From JANWWM01 sp046292465 (GTDB taxonomy: Bacteria > Bacteroidota > Chlorobiia > Chlorobiales > Thermochlorobacteraceae): 64,000 bases of DNA. A model generated the notes under the pieces. That model worked only from the letters and a program-made list of their open reading frames with translations, did no database searches and had not been told where the DNA came from. The translations under genes and the position numbers were made by a program. The stretch is from assembly GCA_046292465.1 (NCBI GenBank), contig JBKBRB010000003.1:62001-126000 (forward strand), written 5' to 3'. Positions 9,336-17,879 of this stretch are shown one piece after another. Every line of letters starts with the position of its first letter. The first letter of the stretch is position 1.

Positions 9336-9470
9336 ATGTGGTCGAGAATGCGCTCAAAAGCCTCGCAATTCAAAGCCCTCAAAGAAATCAGCAAGGAAGA
9401 TGTAATTGAAACCGTGCTGCTCATGGTGGCGTTGTTGATGTTTATCACGGCGAACAGTTGCCAATTCTGA
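9336..9470 (+). CDS. Candidate 44-residue single-pass membrane protein
   Basis: The protein starts MWSRMRSKASQFKALKEISK and ends with the helix VIETVLLMVALLMFITANSC. A GGAG sits eight bases before the ATG, which is better than average for this window and supports translation. Built like the 37-residue frame upstream, with SKEDV-I-E leading into the helix. It ends nine bases before the converging mreB stop. No family recognised. Confidence 0.55.
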   Translation: MWSRMRSKASQFKALKEISKEDVIETVLLMVALLMFITANSCQF

Positions 9471-9478
9471 TAAACGGC

Positions 9479-10504
9479 TCAACGCTTCGTTTTCATCAAC
9501 ACGTTTTTATACTTATCCAAGTTCTCCAAAATGCGACCCGTGCCACGTGCGACAGCAGTGAGCGGGTCTTCTCCGACAAAGACGGGGAGTTTGGTTTCTT
9601 CGCTGATGCGCTTATCCAACCCTTTGATAAGTGCTCCGCCACCTGTAAGCATAATTCCTCTGTCTAAAATATCTGCCGAAAGTTCGGGCGGTGTTGATTC
9701 CAAGCATCGACGCACAGCATTGACGATTTGTCCAATGGGTTCGGCAATGGCTTCGCGAATTTCAGGCGAACTGACGTCGCGCTGTTCAGGCAAACTCGTA
9801 ACCAAGTTTCGTCCCTTGACGGTTGCAATCAATTCTTCTTCCAATTCGTAGGCAGAGCCAATTTTGATTTTGATTTCTTCGGCGGTGCGCTCGCCAATGG
9901 CAAGGTTGTAAGTTTTTCGGAAGTGTTGAAGAATCGCATTGGTGATTTCATTTCCCGCAACTCTGATAGATTCCCCGGAGGCAATTCCTGAAAGTGAGAT
10001 AACGGCAATGTCCGTTGTGCCACCGCCGATATCGACGACCATATTGCCGAAAGGCGCATCAACATCGAGCCCCATGCCGACAGCCGCCGCCATTGGTTCG
10101 GCGACGAGGTAGACTTCCTTCGCGCCTGCATGTTCGGCACTGTCGCGCACAGCGCGCTTCTCGACTTCGGTAATGCCCGACGGAATGCCAATAACCATTC
10201 GGCGAATGGAACTGGAAAAATCTTTGAGCGTCTTGCGAATCAAGCCTTTGATGAGTTCTTCGGCGGCTTCGTAGTCAGCAATGACGCCGTCGGCCAGTGG
10301 CTTAATCGTGATAATGTCGCGGTGGGTTTTTTCATGCATCTGACGCGCTTCGTTGCCAAGTGCGACCACCTTGCGCGTGGTGCGGTCTAAGGCGATGATG
10401 GAGGGTTCGTTCAGCACAATGCCTTTGCCTCTGACGAAAACGAGCGTGTTTGCTGTGCCTAAATCGATTGCAATATCTTTGGATAAAAAATCAAATAATG
10501 CCAT
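9479..10504 (-). CDS. mreB: Rod-shape-determining actin homologue MreB
   Basis: 341 residues, standard length. Forms membrane-bound filaments that guide lateral wall synthesis. The N-terminal amphipathic stretch MALFDFLSKDIAIDLGTANT includes phosphate loop 1; VVDIGGGTTDIAVIS (phosphate 2), the connect motifs and LTGGGALIKGLD (adenosine loop) follow. Elsewhere mreB is usually followed by mreC, but here the downstream minus-strand genes are a transglycosylase and a propeller protein, so mreBCD is split or mreC lies elsewhere. Confidence 0.97.
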   Translation of the reverse strand: MALFDFLSKDIAIDLGTANTLVFVRGKGIVLNEPSIIALDRTTRKVVALGNEARQMHEKTHRDIITIKPLADGVIADYEAAEELIKGLIRKTLKDFSSSIRRMVIGIPSGITEVEKRAVRDSAEHAGAKEVYLVAEPMAAAVGMGLDVDAPFGNMVVDIGGGTTDIAVISLSGIASGESIRVAGNEITNAILQHFRKTYNLAIGERTAEEIKIKIGSAYELEEELIATVKGRNLVTSLPEQRDVSSPEIREAIAEPIGQIVNAVRRCLESTPPELSADILDRGIMLTGGGALIKGLDKRISEETKLPVFVGEDPLTAVARGTGRILENLDKYKNVLMKTKR

Positions 10505-10566
10505 TGAAAGAAGTGAAATAAAAATTCGAGATGAGCAAATGCTTGAAGACCTTGAAATTCCTTATC

Positions 10567-10587
10567 GCAGATAAAAAATCTGCTTTT
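10567..10587 (+). terminator. Weak terminator-like hairpin in the mreB-purD intergenic region
   Basis: GCAGAT (10567-10572) and ATCTGC (10578-10583) flank AAAAA, then TTTT. On the plus strand it would stop transcription running antisense to mreB before purD; it may also be coincidental. Confidence 0.3.
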
Positions 10588-10598
10588 AATTTTGGCGG

Positions 10599-10606
10599 CA
10601 AAGATA
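10599..10606 (-). promoter_or_regulatory. Probable mreB -7 promoter element
   Basis: The minus strand reads TATCTTTG, a full match to the Bacteroidota TAnnTTTG element, about 95 bases before the mreB start. No good TTTG is found 19-20 bases further upstream. Confidence 0.4.
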
Positions 10607-10687
10607 CAAAAATTCCAATGCTAAAACATGTAGCGAGTTTTATGTATATTGCCAAATTTTTCATCTAAAACAAAGCATTTCATCGTA

Positions 10688-12004
10688 ATGAAGATTCTCG
10701 TTATCGGAAACGGCGCAAGAGAACATGCGCTGGCTTGGTCAATCCTCAAAGACAATCGCGTTCAAAAACTCTATCTCGCCTCTGGCAACGGCGGCACGCG
10801 CGAACTCGGTGCAATCGCCGAAAATATCCCCATTAAACCTACCGATATTGACGCCTTGCTTGCATTTGCTGTTGAAAAGAAAATTGATTTGACCCTTGTC
10901 GGTCCTGAACAGCCACTTGAACTTGGCATCACCAACCGATTCGAAGCACAAGGATTGAACATTATCGCGCCAACAAAAGAAGCGGCGCAGTTAGAAACGA
11001 GCAAAGCCTTTGCAAAAGCCTTCATGCAACGCCATAACATTCCGACAGCGGCGTTTGTAACCTTCACCAATCACCATGATGCAAGAGCCTATATCGAGAA
11101 GCAAACGGTGTTTCCCCTCGTCATTAAAGCCAGCGGGCTTGCGGCAGGCAAGGGCGTGGTGATTGCCTTGCACAAAGGTGACGCATTGGAAACACTGCGC
11201 GCCATTTTTGAAGAGCGTGTGTTCGGCGAAGCCGGTAACGAAATCATCATCGAAGAATTTATGCAAGGCGAAGAAGCCAGCGTCTTCATCATTACGGACG
11301 GAACGGACTATAAACTCTTTCCAAGTGCGCAAGACCATAAGCGTATCGGTGAAGGCGACATTGGCAAAAACACAGGCGGAATGGGGGCTTACGCACCTGC
11401 ACCGATTGTTACCCCTGATGTGATGCAAAAAGTAGAATCACGCATTATTCAGCCAACGCTGCGCGCCATGCGAGAAGAAGGAACCCCGTATCGCGGATTT
11501 CTCTACATCGGCTTGATGATTAGCAACGGCGAACCCAAAGTCGTTGAATACAATGCGCGGCTTGGCGACCCTGAAACCCAAGTCATTTTGCCGCTCCTGA
11601 AAACAAACTTTCTCGATGTGCTCATCGCCGCTAATGAACGACGGTTAAGCCAAATCGAGATGGCAGTTGCCGATAAGGTTGCCGCAACCGTTGTGATGGC
11701 TTCAAAAGGCTATCCCGATAACTATACGGTCGGAAAAGTGATTACAGGGCAGTGCCATTTCGAACTTGGGTGCTACACTGATGTGCGCGACGATGTGATG
11801 ATTTTTCATGCAGGAACAAAATTTGAGAACGGGAAACTTTACACAAACGGTGGGCGCGTGCTTTCTGTAACGGCTGTGGCAGATACGCTCGAGGAAAGTT
11901 TGAAGCAGTGTTATGAAGCCATCACGCAAATTCACTTTGAAGGTGCGTATTTCAGGCGCGATATTGGTTGGCGAGCCTTAAAGAAAAACACGGTTCAAGT
12001 ATGA
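10688..12004 (+). CDS. purD: Phosphoribosylamine-glycine ligase
   Basis: ATP-grasp enzyme of purine synthesis making glycinamide ribonucleotide. 438 residues from the ATG that gives MKILVIGNGAREHALAW, the conserved GARS N-terminus; a longer frame from 10649 is rejected for that reason. Motifs: DLTLVGPEQPLELGI, FPLVIKASGLAAGKGV, HKRIGEGDIGKNTGGMGAYAP and EYNARLGDPETQ. Its TGA overlaps the ATG of the sirtuin gene by four bases, so both are translated from one message. Confidence 0.95.
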   Translation: MKILVIGNGAREHALAWSILKDNRVQKLYLASGNGGTRELGAIAENIPIKPTDIDALLAFAVEKKIDLTLVGPEQPLELGITNRFEAQGLNIIAPTKEAAQLETSKAFAKAFMQRHNIPTAAFVTFTNHHDARAYIEKQTVFPLVIKASGLAAGKGVVIALHKGDALETLRAIFEERVFGEAGNEIIIEEFMQGEEASVFIITDGTDYKLFPSAQDHKRIGEGDIGKNTGGMGAYAPAPIVTPDVMQKVESRIIQPTLRAMREEGTPYRGFLYIGLMISNGEPKVVEYNARLGDPETQVILPLLKTNFLDVLIAANERRLSQIEMAVADKVAATVVMASKGYPDNYTVGKVITGQCHFELGCYTDVRDDVMIFHAGTKFENGKLYTNGGRVLSVTAVADTLEESLKQCYEAITQIHFEGAYFRRDIGWRALKKNTVQV

Positions 12005-12729
12005 AAAAACGAGTGGTTGTATTCAGCGGTGCAGGGCTTTCAGCCGAAAGCGGAATCCCAACGTTCAGGGGAAGCGACGGACTTTGGGAAAATCATCGCA
12101 TTGAAGATGTCGCTTCGCCGGATGGATGGGCGCGCAATCCAAAACTTGTGCTTGAGTTTTATGCCATGCGTTTCGAAAAGATTCATAGCGTTCAGCCTAA
12201 TGCAGGGCACATGGCGCTTGCTCAACTTCAAGAAAAATTCGACGTCATTAACATCACACAAAACATTGATAACCTTTTAGAACGCGCAGGCAATAAAACC
12301 GTTTGGCATTTGCACGGACGAGTCGATTGGCAAAAGTGCGAGCGTCACTACGACATTTTTGGCTTTCGCGATAGTTACTTCAACTGCGACTTCAAATCTG
12401 AAATCTCAAAGCCTGTTCAGTGGGGCGATAAGTGCCCGAAATGTGGCGCGCAGCTTCGCCCCGACATTGTTTGGTTCGGCGAAAGCGTCGATATGCGACG
12501 CAAGGATTTGGAAGAGCTCATCGATACGGCGAGCATTTTTATCGGCGTGGGCACATCGGCGCAAGTCTATCCTGCCGCAAACTTACTTTCGCTCTTTGCA
12601 AACACAGAACAAAAATTTTTCATTGACCCTAACCCCGCCTACGAAGCCTTGCGTGGCTTTAAAGTCATCGAATCCACAGCCACGAGCGCGCTGGTGAAAC
12701 TTGTGCAAGATTTGATGCAAGGCGTGTAG
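12001..12729 (+). CDS. cobB: NAD-dependent protein deacylase (sirtuin, CobB-like class III)
   Basis: 242 residues. Removes acyl groups from lysines using NAD. GAGLSAESGIPTFRG and TQNIDNLLERAG bind NAD; His105 in HLHG is the catalytic base. Tyr54 and Arg57 in EFYAMRFEK match the YxxR pair that class III sirtuins use for succinyl or malonyl groups, so desuccinylase activity is likely. The zinc site reads CERH (113-116) and CPKC (145-148): the second ligand is His where Cys is usual. The start is set by the ATGA overlap with purD. Confidence 0.9.
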   Translation: MKKRVVVFSGAGLSAESGIPTFRGSDGLWENHRIEDVASPDGWARNPKLVLEFYAMRFEKIHSVQPNAGHMALAQLQEKFDVINITQNIDNLLERAGNKTVWHLHGRVDWQKCERHYDIFGFRDSYFNCDFKSEISKPVQWGDKCPKCGAQLRPDIVWFGESVDMRRKDLEELIDTASIFIGVGTSAQVYPAANLLSLFANTEQKFFIDPNPAYEALRGFKVIESTATSALVKLVQDLMQGV

Positions 12730-12825
12730 CAGAAAATCAAATCTCAACTTAAATTCACATAGTCCTTGTCCGCTGCTGCCATCACTCAACACAAAGCGCT
12801 CATCAATGTTAGTTTATCCGTTAAC

Positions 12826-14247
12826 ATGCATCAGAGTTACACTGTCCTGATTATTGACGACAACAGCGACGACATTACACTTTTAGAGCGGTTTCTTGGA
12901 CGAAACTTAATTCCGATTCGCTCCATTATGGTGGCTCGTAAAGGACAAGAAGGGTTGGACAAAATCCGCGACGAGCTTCCAGACTTTATCATTGTCGGCG
13001 ACAACTGCCCTGATATGGGCATAAGTGAATTGTTCAAACAATTGACTGAAATTGCTTCACCAGAAACATTGCCGATGCTGTTTCTCATCAACGATGAAGC
13101 AACTTCACTGATTCAGTCGCTTCGCGCTAAACAAGTGGGCGTTATGAAAAAATCTATGCTTACGCCTGAAAAATTGCGCGATGTCATGCAAGTGCTCATT
13201 GAAAAAGCCGAAACAAAACTTGAAAGAAATCGCGCACGAGCCTTTTTCGCATTGCTTGCTGAACATTCTAATGACGCAGTTTCACTTACAGACGCAAACG
13301 GCGTGTTAATCGACGCAAATCAAAATTATTTCAATCTCTTCCAGTTAGATGCCACAAGCATCGGAAAACCGGTTCAAATGCACGACTACAGCGAAATCTT
13401 CTTCAAATCCGCACATGCGTCTACCTCGAAAATGTTCCACGACGATGTAGAAGGAAACCGATTTGAACTTGAAGTCAAACGGCTTTTCATTGAGGAGCGC
13501 GGCAAGCGAAGTTTTATGCTGTCGATACACAAAATCACGAAAAGGACAACCCTGATACAAGTGCCTGACATTGGCTCAATCAAGGAGCGTTCTGAGAATG
13601 ATGAAATTCAACTGCTCCGACAACTTGAAAGCATTCAAACAAGTGCGTTTCAAACTGTATTGACGATTCTTCGGGCAAAATCTAAACGACTGTCGAAAGG
13701 TCAGCACGACCATCTTTTAGAAGAGCATACTCGACGCTTGAAACTCATTGCTGCCGCTTCCAAATGTGCACGCGTTATAGAGTCGCAACTTAAAGTTAGC
13801 ACAGCAGAATATGTCGAGAACATTTTTGCGATTTTTCAAGCATCGGCTTTGATACAAAACAATGTGGTGGTGAAATACGAAGGCGAAACGCTCTGGATTG
13901 ACTTTCACAGTGCGAATTTGATTGGATTGATTTTGGGGGAACTGATTACAAATGCTTTGAAACATGCTTTCACGACGCGAGGCGGTGTCCTGAGCGTATC
14001 GTTTTACAGAGAAGGTGAAAATTTAATCGGCATGACTGTAAGCGATAGCGGTGTCGGCATGCCGTTCAGAGTGGAAGCAAAGCCGCCCGACTCTATGGGA
14101 TTGATGATTGTGAGCAGTCTGACGAAAAAGTTAAATGGTAAAATCGAGGTCAAACGCCACATGGGAACAACGGTGCGTATTATCTTTGCGCATAATGTGC
14201 AACAGCCGCTGTCCCAAGCAAACACAGAGACGGTAAAACTGTCTTAA
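12826..14247 (+). CDS. Receiver-PAS-histidine-kinase-like protein lacking apparent phospho-acceptor residues
   Basis: 473 residues, cytoplasmic. Residues 4-125 form a receiver-like domain with the acidic pair in LIIDDNSDD and a likely conserved Lys109, but the phospho-acceptor position in DFIIVGDNCPDMG is Gly58, with Asp one residue late. Residues 135-240 look like a PAS domain. Residues 263-276, LLRQLESIQTSAFQ, align with the HisKA_2 box LLKEIHHRVKNNLQ but have no His. The ATPase domain keeps its N box ELITNALKHAF, G1 DSGVGMP and GLMIV, so ATP binding is expected. It may act as an allosteric sensor rather than a phosphotransferase. Start: ATG giving MHQSYTVLIIDD; no clear partner regulator adjoins it. 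Confidence 0.8.
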   Translation: MHQSYTVLIIDDNSDDITLLERFLGRNLIPIRSIMVARKGQEGLDKIRDELPDFIIVGDNCPDMGISELFKQLTEIASPETLPMLFLINDEATSLIQSLRAKQVGVMKKSMLTPEKLRDVMQVLIEKAETKLERNRARAFFALLAEHSNDAVSLTDANGVLIDANQNYFNLFQLDATSIGKPVQMHDYSEIFFKSAHASTSKMFHDDVEGNRFELEVKRLFIEERGKRSFMLSIHKITKRTTLIQVPDIGSIKERSENDEIQLLRQLESIQTSAFQTVLTILRAKSKRLSKGQHDHLLEEHTRRLKLIAAASKCARVIESQLKVSTAEYVENIFAIFQASALIQNNVVVKYEGETLWIDFHSANLIGLILGELITNALKHAFTTRGGVLSVSFYREGENLIGMTVSDSGVGMPFRVEAKPPDSMGLMIVSSLTKKLNGKIEVKRHMGTTVRIIFAHNVQQPLSQANTETVKLS

Positions 14248-14266
14248 ACATTCACCAATCACTTCA

Positions 14267-14968
14267 ATGTCAAAGAAAACAGCCATCATAACCGGCGGCG
14301 CAGGAAATTTAGGGCGCACCATCGTGAAGAAATTTTTAGAATTGGATTATCGCCTTGCTGTTACGCTTGAACCTAATGTGCAAATAGAAGAGAACTTCCG
14401 AAATCAAAGTCCTCACTTAGAGTGCTATGAACTTGATGTGACAAACGAAGACAAGTCGGCAGACTTCGTAAAGAAATGTGTGCAGAAATACGGAAGGCTT
14501 GATGCGGCTATCATGCTCGTCGGTGGCTTTGCGCTGGGCTCACTTGCCGACCTCACTCAAGCCACGATTGAGAAAATGCTTCGTCTGAATTTTTATTCAG
14601 CACTCGCGATTGCCAAGCCCGCTTTTGAAGCGATGAAAGCGCAAAAGAGCGGACGGCTAATTTTCATCGGCGCGCGCGCCGGGCTAGACTTGAAGAACGG
14701 CACATATTCAGTGGAATACGGACTCTCAAAGTCGCTGTTATTTCGGCTCTCGGAACTTTTCAACGCAGAAGGGAACGCGCATGGTGTGGTCGCATCGGTT
14801 GTTGTGCCAAGCGTGATTGATACGCCTGCCAATCGCGCCTCTATGCCAAATGCAAACTTTGACGATTGGGTCAAACCTGAAGTCATTGCGGAAAGCGTGG
14901 CATTTCTTTGCTCCGACGCAGGCGGTGCACTGCGCGACACAATTTTGAAAGTGTATCACAACGCGTAA
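14267..14968 (+). CDS. Short-chain dehydrogenase/reductase
   Basis: 233 residues, one Rossmann domain. TGGAGNLG near residue 10 binds NAD(P); ELDVTNED, the active-site Tyr and Lys in VEYGLSKS, and VPSVIDTPANR (the PG-motif area) complete the classical SDR pattern. The Ser expected before the Tyr falls in a FIGARAG segment, where it is not obvious. Substrate not predictable from sequence; some relatives of this size are dihydropteridine-reductase-like. It follows the kinase-like gene by 19 bases and may share its message. Confidence 0.82.
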   Translation: MSKKTAIITGGAGNLGRTIVKKFLELDYRLAVTLEPNVQIEENFRNQSPHLECYELDVTNEDKSADFVKKCVQKYGRLDAAIMLVGGFALGSLADLTQATIEKMLRLNFYSALAIAKPAFEAMKAQKSGRLIFIGARAGLDLKNGTYSVEYGLSKSLLFRLSELFNAEGNAHGVVASVVVPSVIDTPANRASMPNANFDDWVKPEVIAESVAFLCSDAGGALRDTILKVYHNA

Positions 14969-15368
14969 AAGAAATTTCATCAAAACGCAATTTTAGGGGA
15001 AGCCAAAAGGCGATGAACGGTTTTCAAAAGCATTTCACCTGAACGGCTTTGTGATAAAAGCGTTACGTTCAACGCCTGTCATCTTCATCAACTTTTCTTA
15101 TCCATTAACCACTCATCGCAATCACTGTTGCCAGAGAGCTGCTGGTAGATACGATGTTGTCAGACTCATCTGTGATGCAATCTGGAACGCCATCCGCTTC
15201 CAAAATCAAGTGATGCAAATGATGATCAAGCCTAACAAGTCTTGCCTTAGACCATTATGTTAGTTAGGCAACAAAAACTTCAAAGCAGTGGGGGGCAAGC
15301 GATTAGGTTCTGCTTGAAGGTCAATTTACTATCTTTTGGATTCATTAAAACAAGATGAAATGACAGCC
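14969..15368. other. Intergenic stretch of about 400 bases without a supported gene
   Basis: Three short frames overlap around 15050-15265, none with a convincing start or family. CTATCTTTTGG at about 15329-15339 is close to a TAnnTTTG promoter element and would suit the barrel gene at 15369. No tRNA-like fold or strong terminator seen. Confidence 0.5.
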
Positions 15369-15983
15369 ATGCGGCACATCTATTGCACTTTATTGATATT
15401 GTTCTTTTTCGCGCTTGAAATCAAGGCGCAACGCTATGCGTTTGACCAAGGAAGCGTTCGGCTGAGCGTTTCGCTCAACTATGCCAATTACGGTGGCGAC
15501 CTCTATCAGCCTAATCTCACTGCACGAATTGCCTCTGACCGTGCTACGGAATTTGCTGTGCGTTCCAGCATAGCATATTTCTTTTTTGAACGGCTCGCGC
15601 TGGGTATAGACTTCACTTACATCACGTTTGGACAAAACGACAAGAACAATGTTGTAACGATTTTTTCACGAACAACTTGGAGCATTGGACCGAGCATTGC
15701 CTATTTTTTCGGCGAGCGGCAAAGCCCAATTTTTCCCTTTATCTCGATGAGTTATTCCTATCTGAACAGCACAGAGCAAGAGTTTGAGCGAAGCATCAAT
15801 ATACGTGCAACGGGCACGAACTTTCGTGTATCAGGTGGAATGGCAATCATGTTCGGCAAGCAAGCCTCGCTCAATTTAGAAGCCTTTTATCGGGTAGATA
15901 ATCGAAAACTAAGGGGCATCGCGCAAAGTCAAAGTGGCAATGTGTTTGGGTTGGAAGTGGGTGCGAGTTTATTTCTCTTTTGA
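15369..15983 (+). CDS. Outer-membrane beta-barrel protein
   Basis: 204 residues. MRHIYCTLLILFFFALEIKAQ is a signal peptide. The mature part alternates polar and aromatic residues in short strands (for example VRLSVSLNYANYGGDLY, SIAYFFFERLALGIDFTYI) and ends in VGASLFLF, the aromatic C-terminus recognised by the BAM machinery. It fits the OmpW/OmpA-type eight-stranded barrel fold, with no ligand evident. An ATG nine bases upstream is an equally possible start. The 3' end overlaps the converging tryptophan dioxygenase gene by 15 bases. Confidence 0.75.
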   Translation: MRHIYCTLLILFFFALEIKAQRYAFDQGSVRLSVSLNYANYGGDLYQPNLTARIASDRATEFAVRSSIAYFFFERLALGIDFTYITFGQNDKNNVVTIFSRTTWSIGPSIAYFFGERQSPIFPFISMSYSYLNSTEQEFERSINIRATGTNFRVSGGMAIMFGKQASLNLEAFYRVDNRKLRGIAQSQSGNVFGLEVGASLFLF

Positions 15984-17069
15984 TGAAGAGCCAAAAAAGA
16001 AACCAAGTTCGCGTTCCACTTCGGCTGGTAGCGGTGGTAGAGCCGAACGCGGAATAAGAAAGGTTGAAAGGTTAAAGAAGTCTAAAAAAATCCGATGCGC
16101 TTCGACCGTATTTTTCAGATATGCATGTCCTGACGAGCCGCCCGTTCCGATTTTCGTGCCAATCATGCGCTGAACCATAATCGAGTGACGGTATCGCCAA
16201 GTAGAAAAGAGTTCGTCAATATCAATGAGAGCGGTCAGGAAACGAAACGGCAGGTGAAGAATCGGCTGGTCGCGATAGAGCATAATGAGCAGTGCGGCTT
16301 TGAAAGCCGTGTAGGAAAGGCGCCGCGCGCCTGCACGGACAAGTTCGTTGTGCTTTTCTTCGCTAAAGAGTGCTGCAAAGTTTGCTTGTGTGCGCGAAAG
16401 TTGTTCGAGTTCGCGTAGCTTATCTGTGTCTGTGAGCGTTGGGTTTTGCTCAATAATTTGCCTATCGTGTGCGAGCATTGCATCGACGGCATGTTTGTAA
16501 CTCTCCCAAAAATCAAAATTTCCAAAGTTCAAGAACGGCGTGCGTTCAAGCCATTTTTGGGTAAGTTCAAAGAGCGAAGGTTCTTGTTCAGATTTCAAAG
16601 CAAGCGATTGATGTGCGTCGGAAAGGCGTTTTTCATATGGGGTTTGGTTGAAGTTTTGCCGAAGGTCGCGCCTTAAGCCGAGTTTATTTTCAATCAAACG
16701 AAATTGCAAACTTTGAAAGCCTGAAGCAGGAGAGAGAAAATCGCGAAACTCTAAAAAATCGAGGGGCGTCATGGTTTCCAAAATTCGAAACTGCTCAATC
16801 ATCACTTCCTGAATCGTGCTGATGCGTTCAAGACGAGCGACCGCAACGCCGATATTTTTTTCATCGACATAATTTCCTAGAAACATTTCGCGCACAGAAT
16901 CCAACTCGTGCAAAATCTGCTTGAACCAGATTTCGAAAACTTGATGAACTGTAATGAAGAGCAGTTCATCGTGTGCAGGTTTCCCAAAGTCTGCGCTACG
17001 GGGCGTTTGGGCATTAAGAATTTGCTCAAGATGAAGATAGTCGGCGTAATAAGCAGGCGGATACTTCAT
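15969..17069 (-). CDS. kynA: Tryptophan 2,3-dioxygenase
   Basis: Heme enzyme opening the tryptophan indole ring to N-formylkynurenine. 366 residues. His42 in LLFITVHQVFEIWFKQ is the active-site His, LEFRDFL carries the substrate-carboxylate Arg, and His295 in WRYRHSIMVQRMIGTKIGTG is the proximal heme ligand; GTGGSSGHAYL is the closing loop. All key residues are present, so it should be active and needs O2. No kynB, kynU or nad gene is in the window, so whether it feeds degradation or NAD synthesis is open. It lies five bases downstream of a membrane-protein gene. Confidence 0.95.
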   Translation of the reverse strand: MKYPPAYYADYLHLEQILNAQTPRSADFGKPAHDELLFITVHQVFEIWFKQILHELDSVREMFLGNYVDEKNIGVAVARLERISTIQEVMIEQFRILETMTPLDFLEFRDFLSPASGFQSLQFRLIENKLGLRRDLRQNFNQTPYEKRLSDAHQSLALKSEQEPSLFELTQKWLERTPFLNFGNFDFWESYKHAVDAMLAHDRQIIEQNPTLTDTDKLRELEQLSRTQANFAALFSEEKHNELVRAGARRLSYTAFKAALLIMLYRDQPILHLPFRFLTALIDIDELFSTWRYRHSIMVQRMIGTKIGTGGSSGHAYLKNTVEAHRIFLDFFNLSTFLIPRSALPPLPAEVERELGFFFGSSSKEK

Positions 17070-17074
17070 TTGTA

Positions 17075-17689
17075 TTAAGGCTTAAATTCCCGACGATAAA
17101 TTTTGACGGGGTCGACTTCAAAGCGTGGCTCAAGTTTCTCGCGAAGAATTGCCTCAAAGGCTTCTCGTTGCCGATGTTGAACGCGAATAATCACCACGTT
17201 CCAAGCATTGATTTTTCCTTTGGGGGATGCAACCTTGCTACCTAATGGCTTGCCGTAAAAGAAGTGATATTCGGTGTAAAACCGTCTGGGTTTAGCGAAG
17301 TAATCAGTGATGTCGTCCCAGCCAAGCAGAGACTTTTTCGCATGATGAATGTTTTGAACGATGCCTTCGTCAGTGATAAGCCGTTGCTCCGAGGCGCCTG
17401 CACCGACGAACCAGAAGAGACTTGCAATCAAATAAAGTGAGAACTTCATCACGGATTCATCATCACCGATAGCGAGCCCAATCACAATACAAGCAAGTTG
17501 AACAAGGCTGTAAATGCTTGGAAGAAGAGGATAACCGAAAAGCGCACCATGCCAAAGGCTGAGACGAACGTGTGGGACTCGCAATCGATTAACCAATGCA
17601 ACCATTGCAAACAGCGGCATCAGCAGCACGACCGCGTAAAAAAAGTAACTCTCAATAACAAGAATGATATGTCTAAATTCGTCGCCCAT
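17075..17689 (-). CDS. Membrane protein of unknown function, upstream of kynA
   Basis: 204 residues. Three hydrophobic helices lie at about 9-33, 52-74 and 83-100, then a soluble C-terminal half rich in Lys/Arg and aromatic residues (GWDDITDYFAKPRRFYTEYHFFYG), which may be a small PH-like or DUF domain on the cytoplasmic side. No family is recognised. The five-base gap to kynA indicates co-transcription; a link with tryptophan uptake or heme is conceivable but unsupported. Confidence 0.65.
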   Translation of the reverse strand: MGDEFRHIILVIESYFFYAVVLLMPLFAMVALVNRLRVPHVRLSLWHGALFGYPLLPSIYSLVQLACIVIGLAIGDDESVMKFSLYLIASLFWFVGAGASEQRLITDEGIVQNIHHAKKSLLGWDDITDYFAKPRRFYTEYHFFYGKPLGSKVASPKGKINAWNVVIIRVQHRQREAFEAILREKLEPRFEVDPVKIYRREFKP

Positions 17690-17851
17690 CGCTATACTAC
17701 TTCATTTTTGTTCTCGAAAACTGTAATCTGAACGATGCCTATTTCGTGAAAATTTTGCGAATTACAAAAAGTCATTTGTGAAGAGGGTGAAAATCGTTTT
17801 TGCTGGTTTTCTTAATTGTTGCAGCAACATAAAACGCAGAGCGGTTTAATT

Positions 17852-17879
17852 CGTTTCAGAAAGGTGGCGTTTCAGAAAG
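17852..17879. repeat. Direct repeat of 12 bases next to the polyprenyl synthase stop
   Basis: CGTTTCAGAAAG occurs at 17852-17863 and 17868-17879, separated by GTGG, directly abutting the 3' end of the minus-strand synthase gene. The surrounding 190 bases (17690-17879) hold no gene. Confidence 0.5.

Noticed and set aside
15051..15263. Seventy-residue frame and two overlapping short frames in the 14969-15368 gap, one on the minus strand reading ILEADGVPDCITDESDN
   Set aside because: No ATG start, no family, and frames conflict; could be a gene remnant but cannot be supported.
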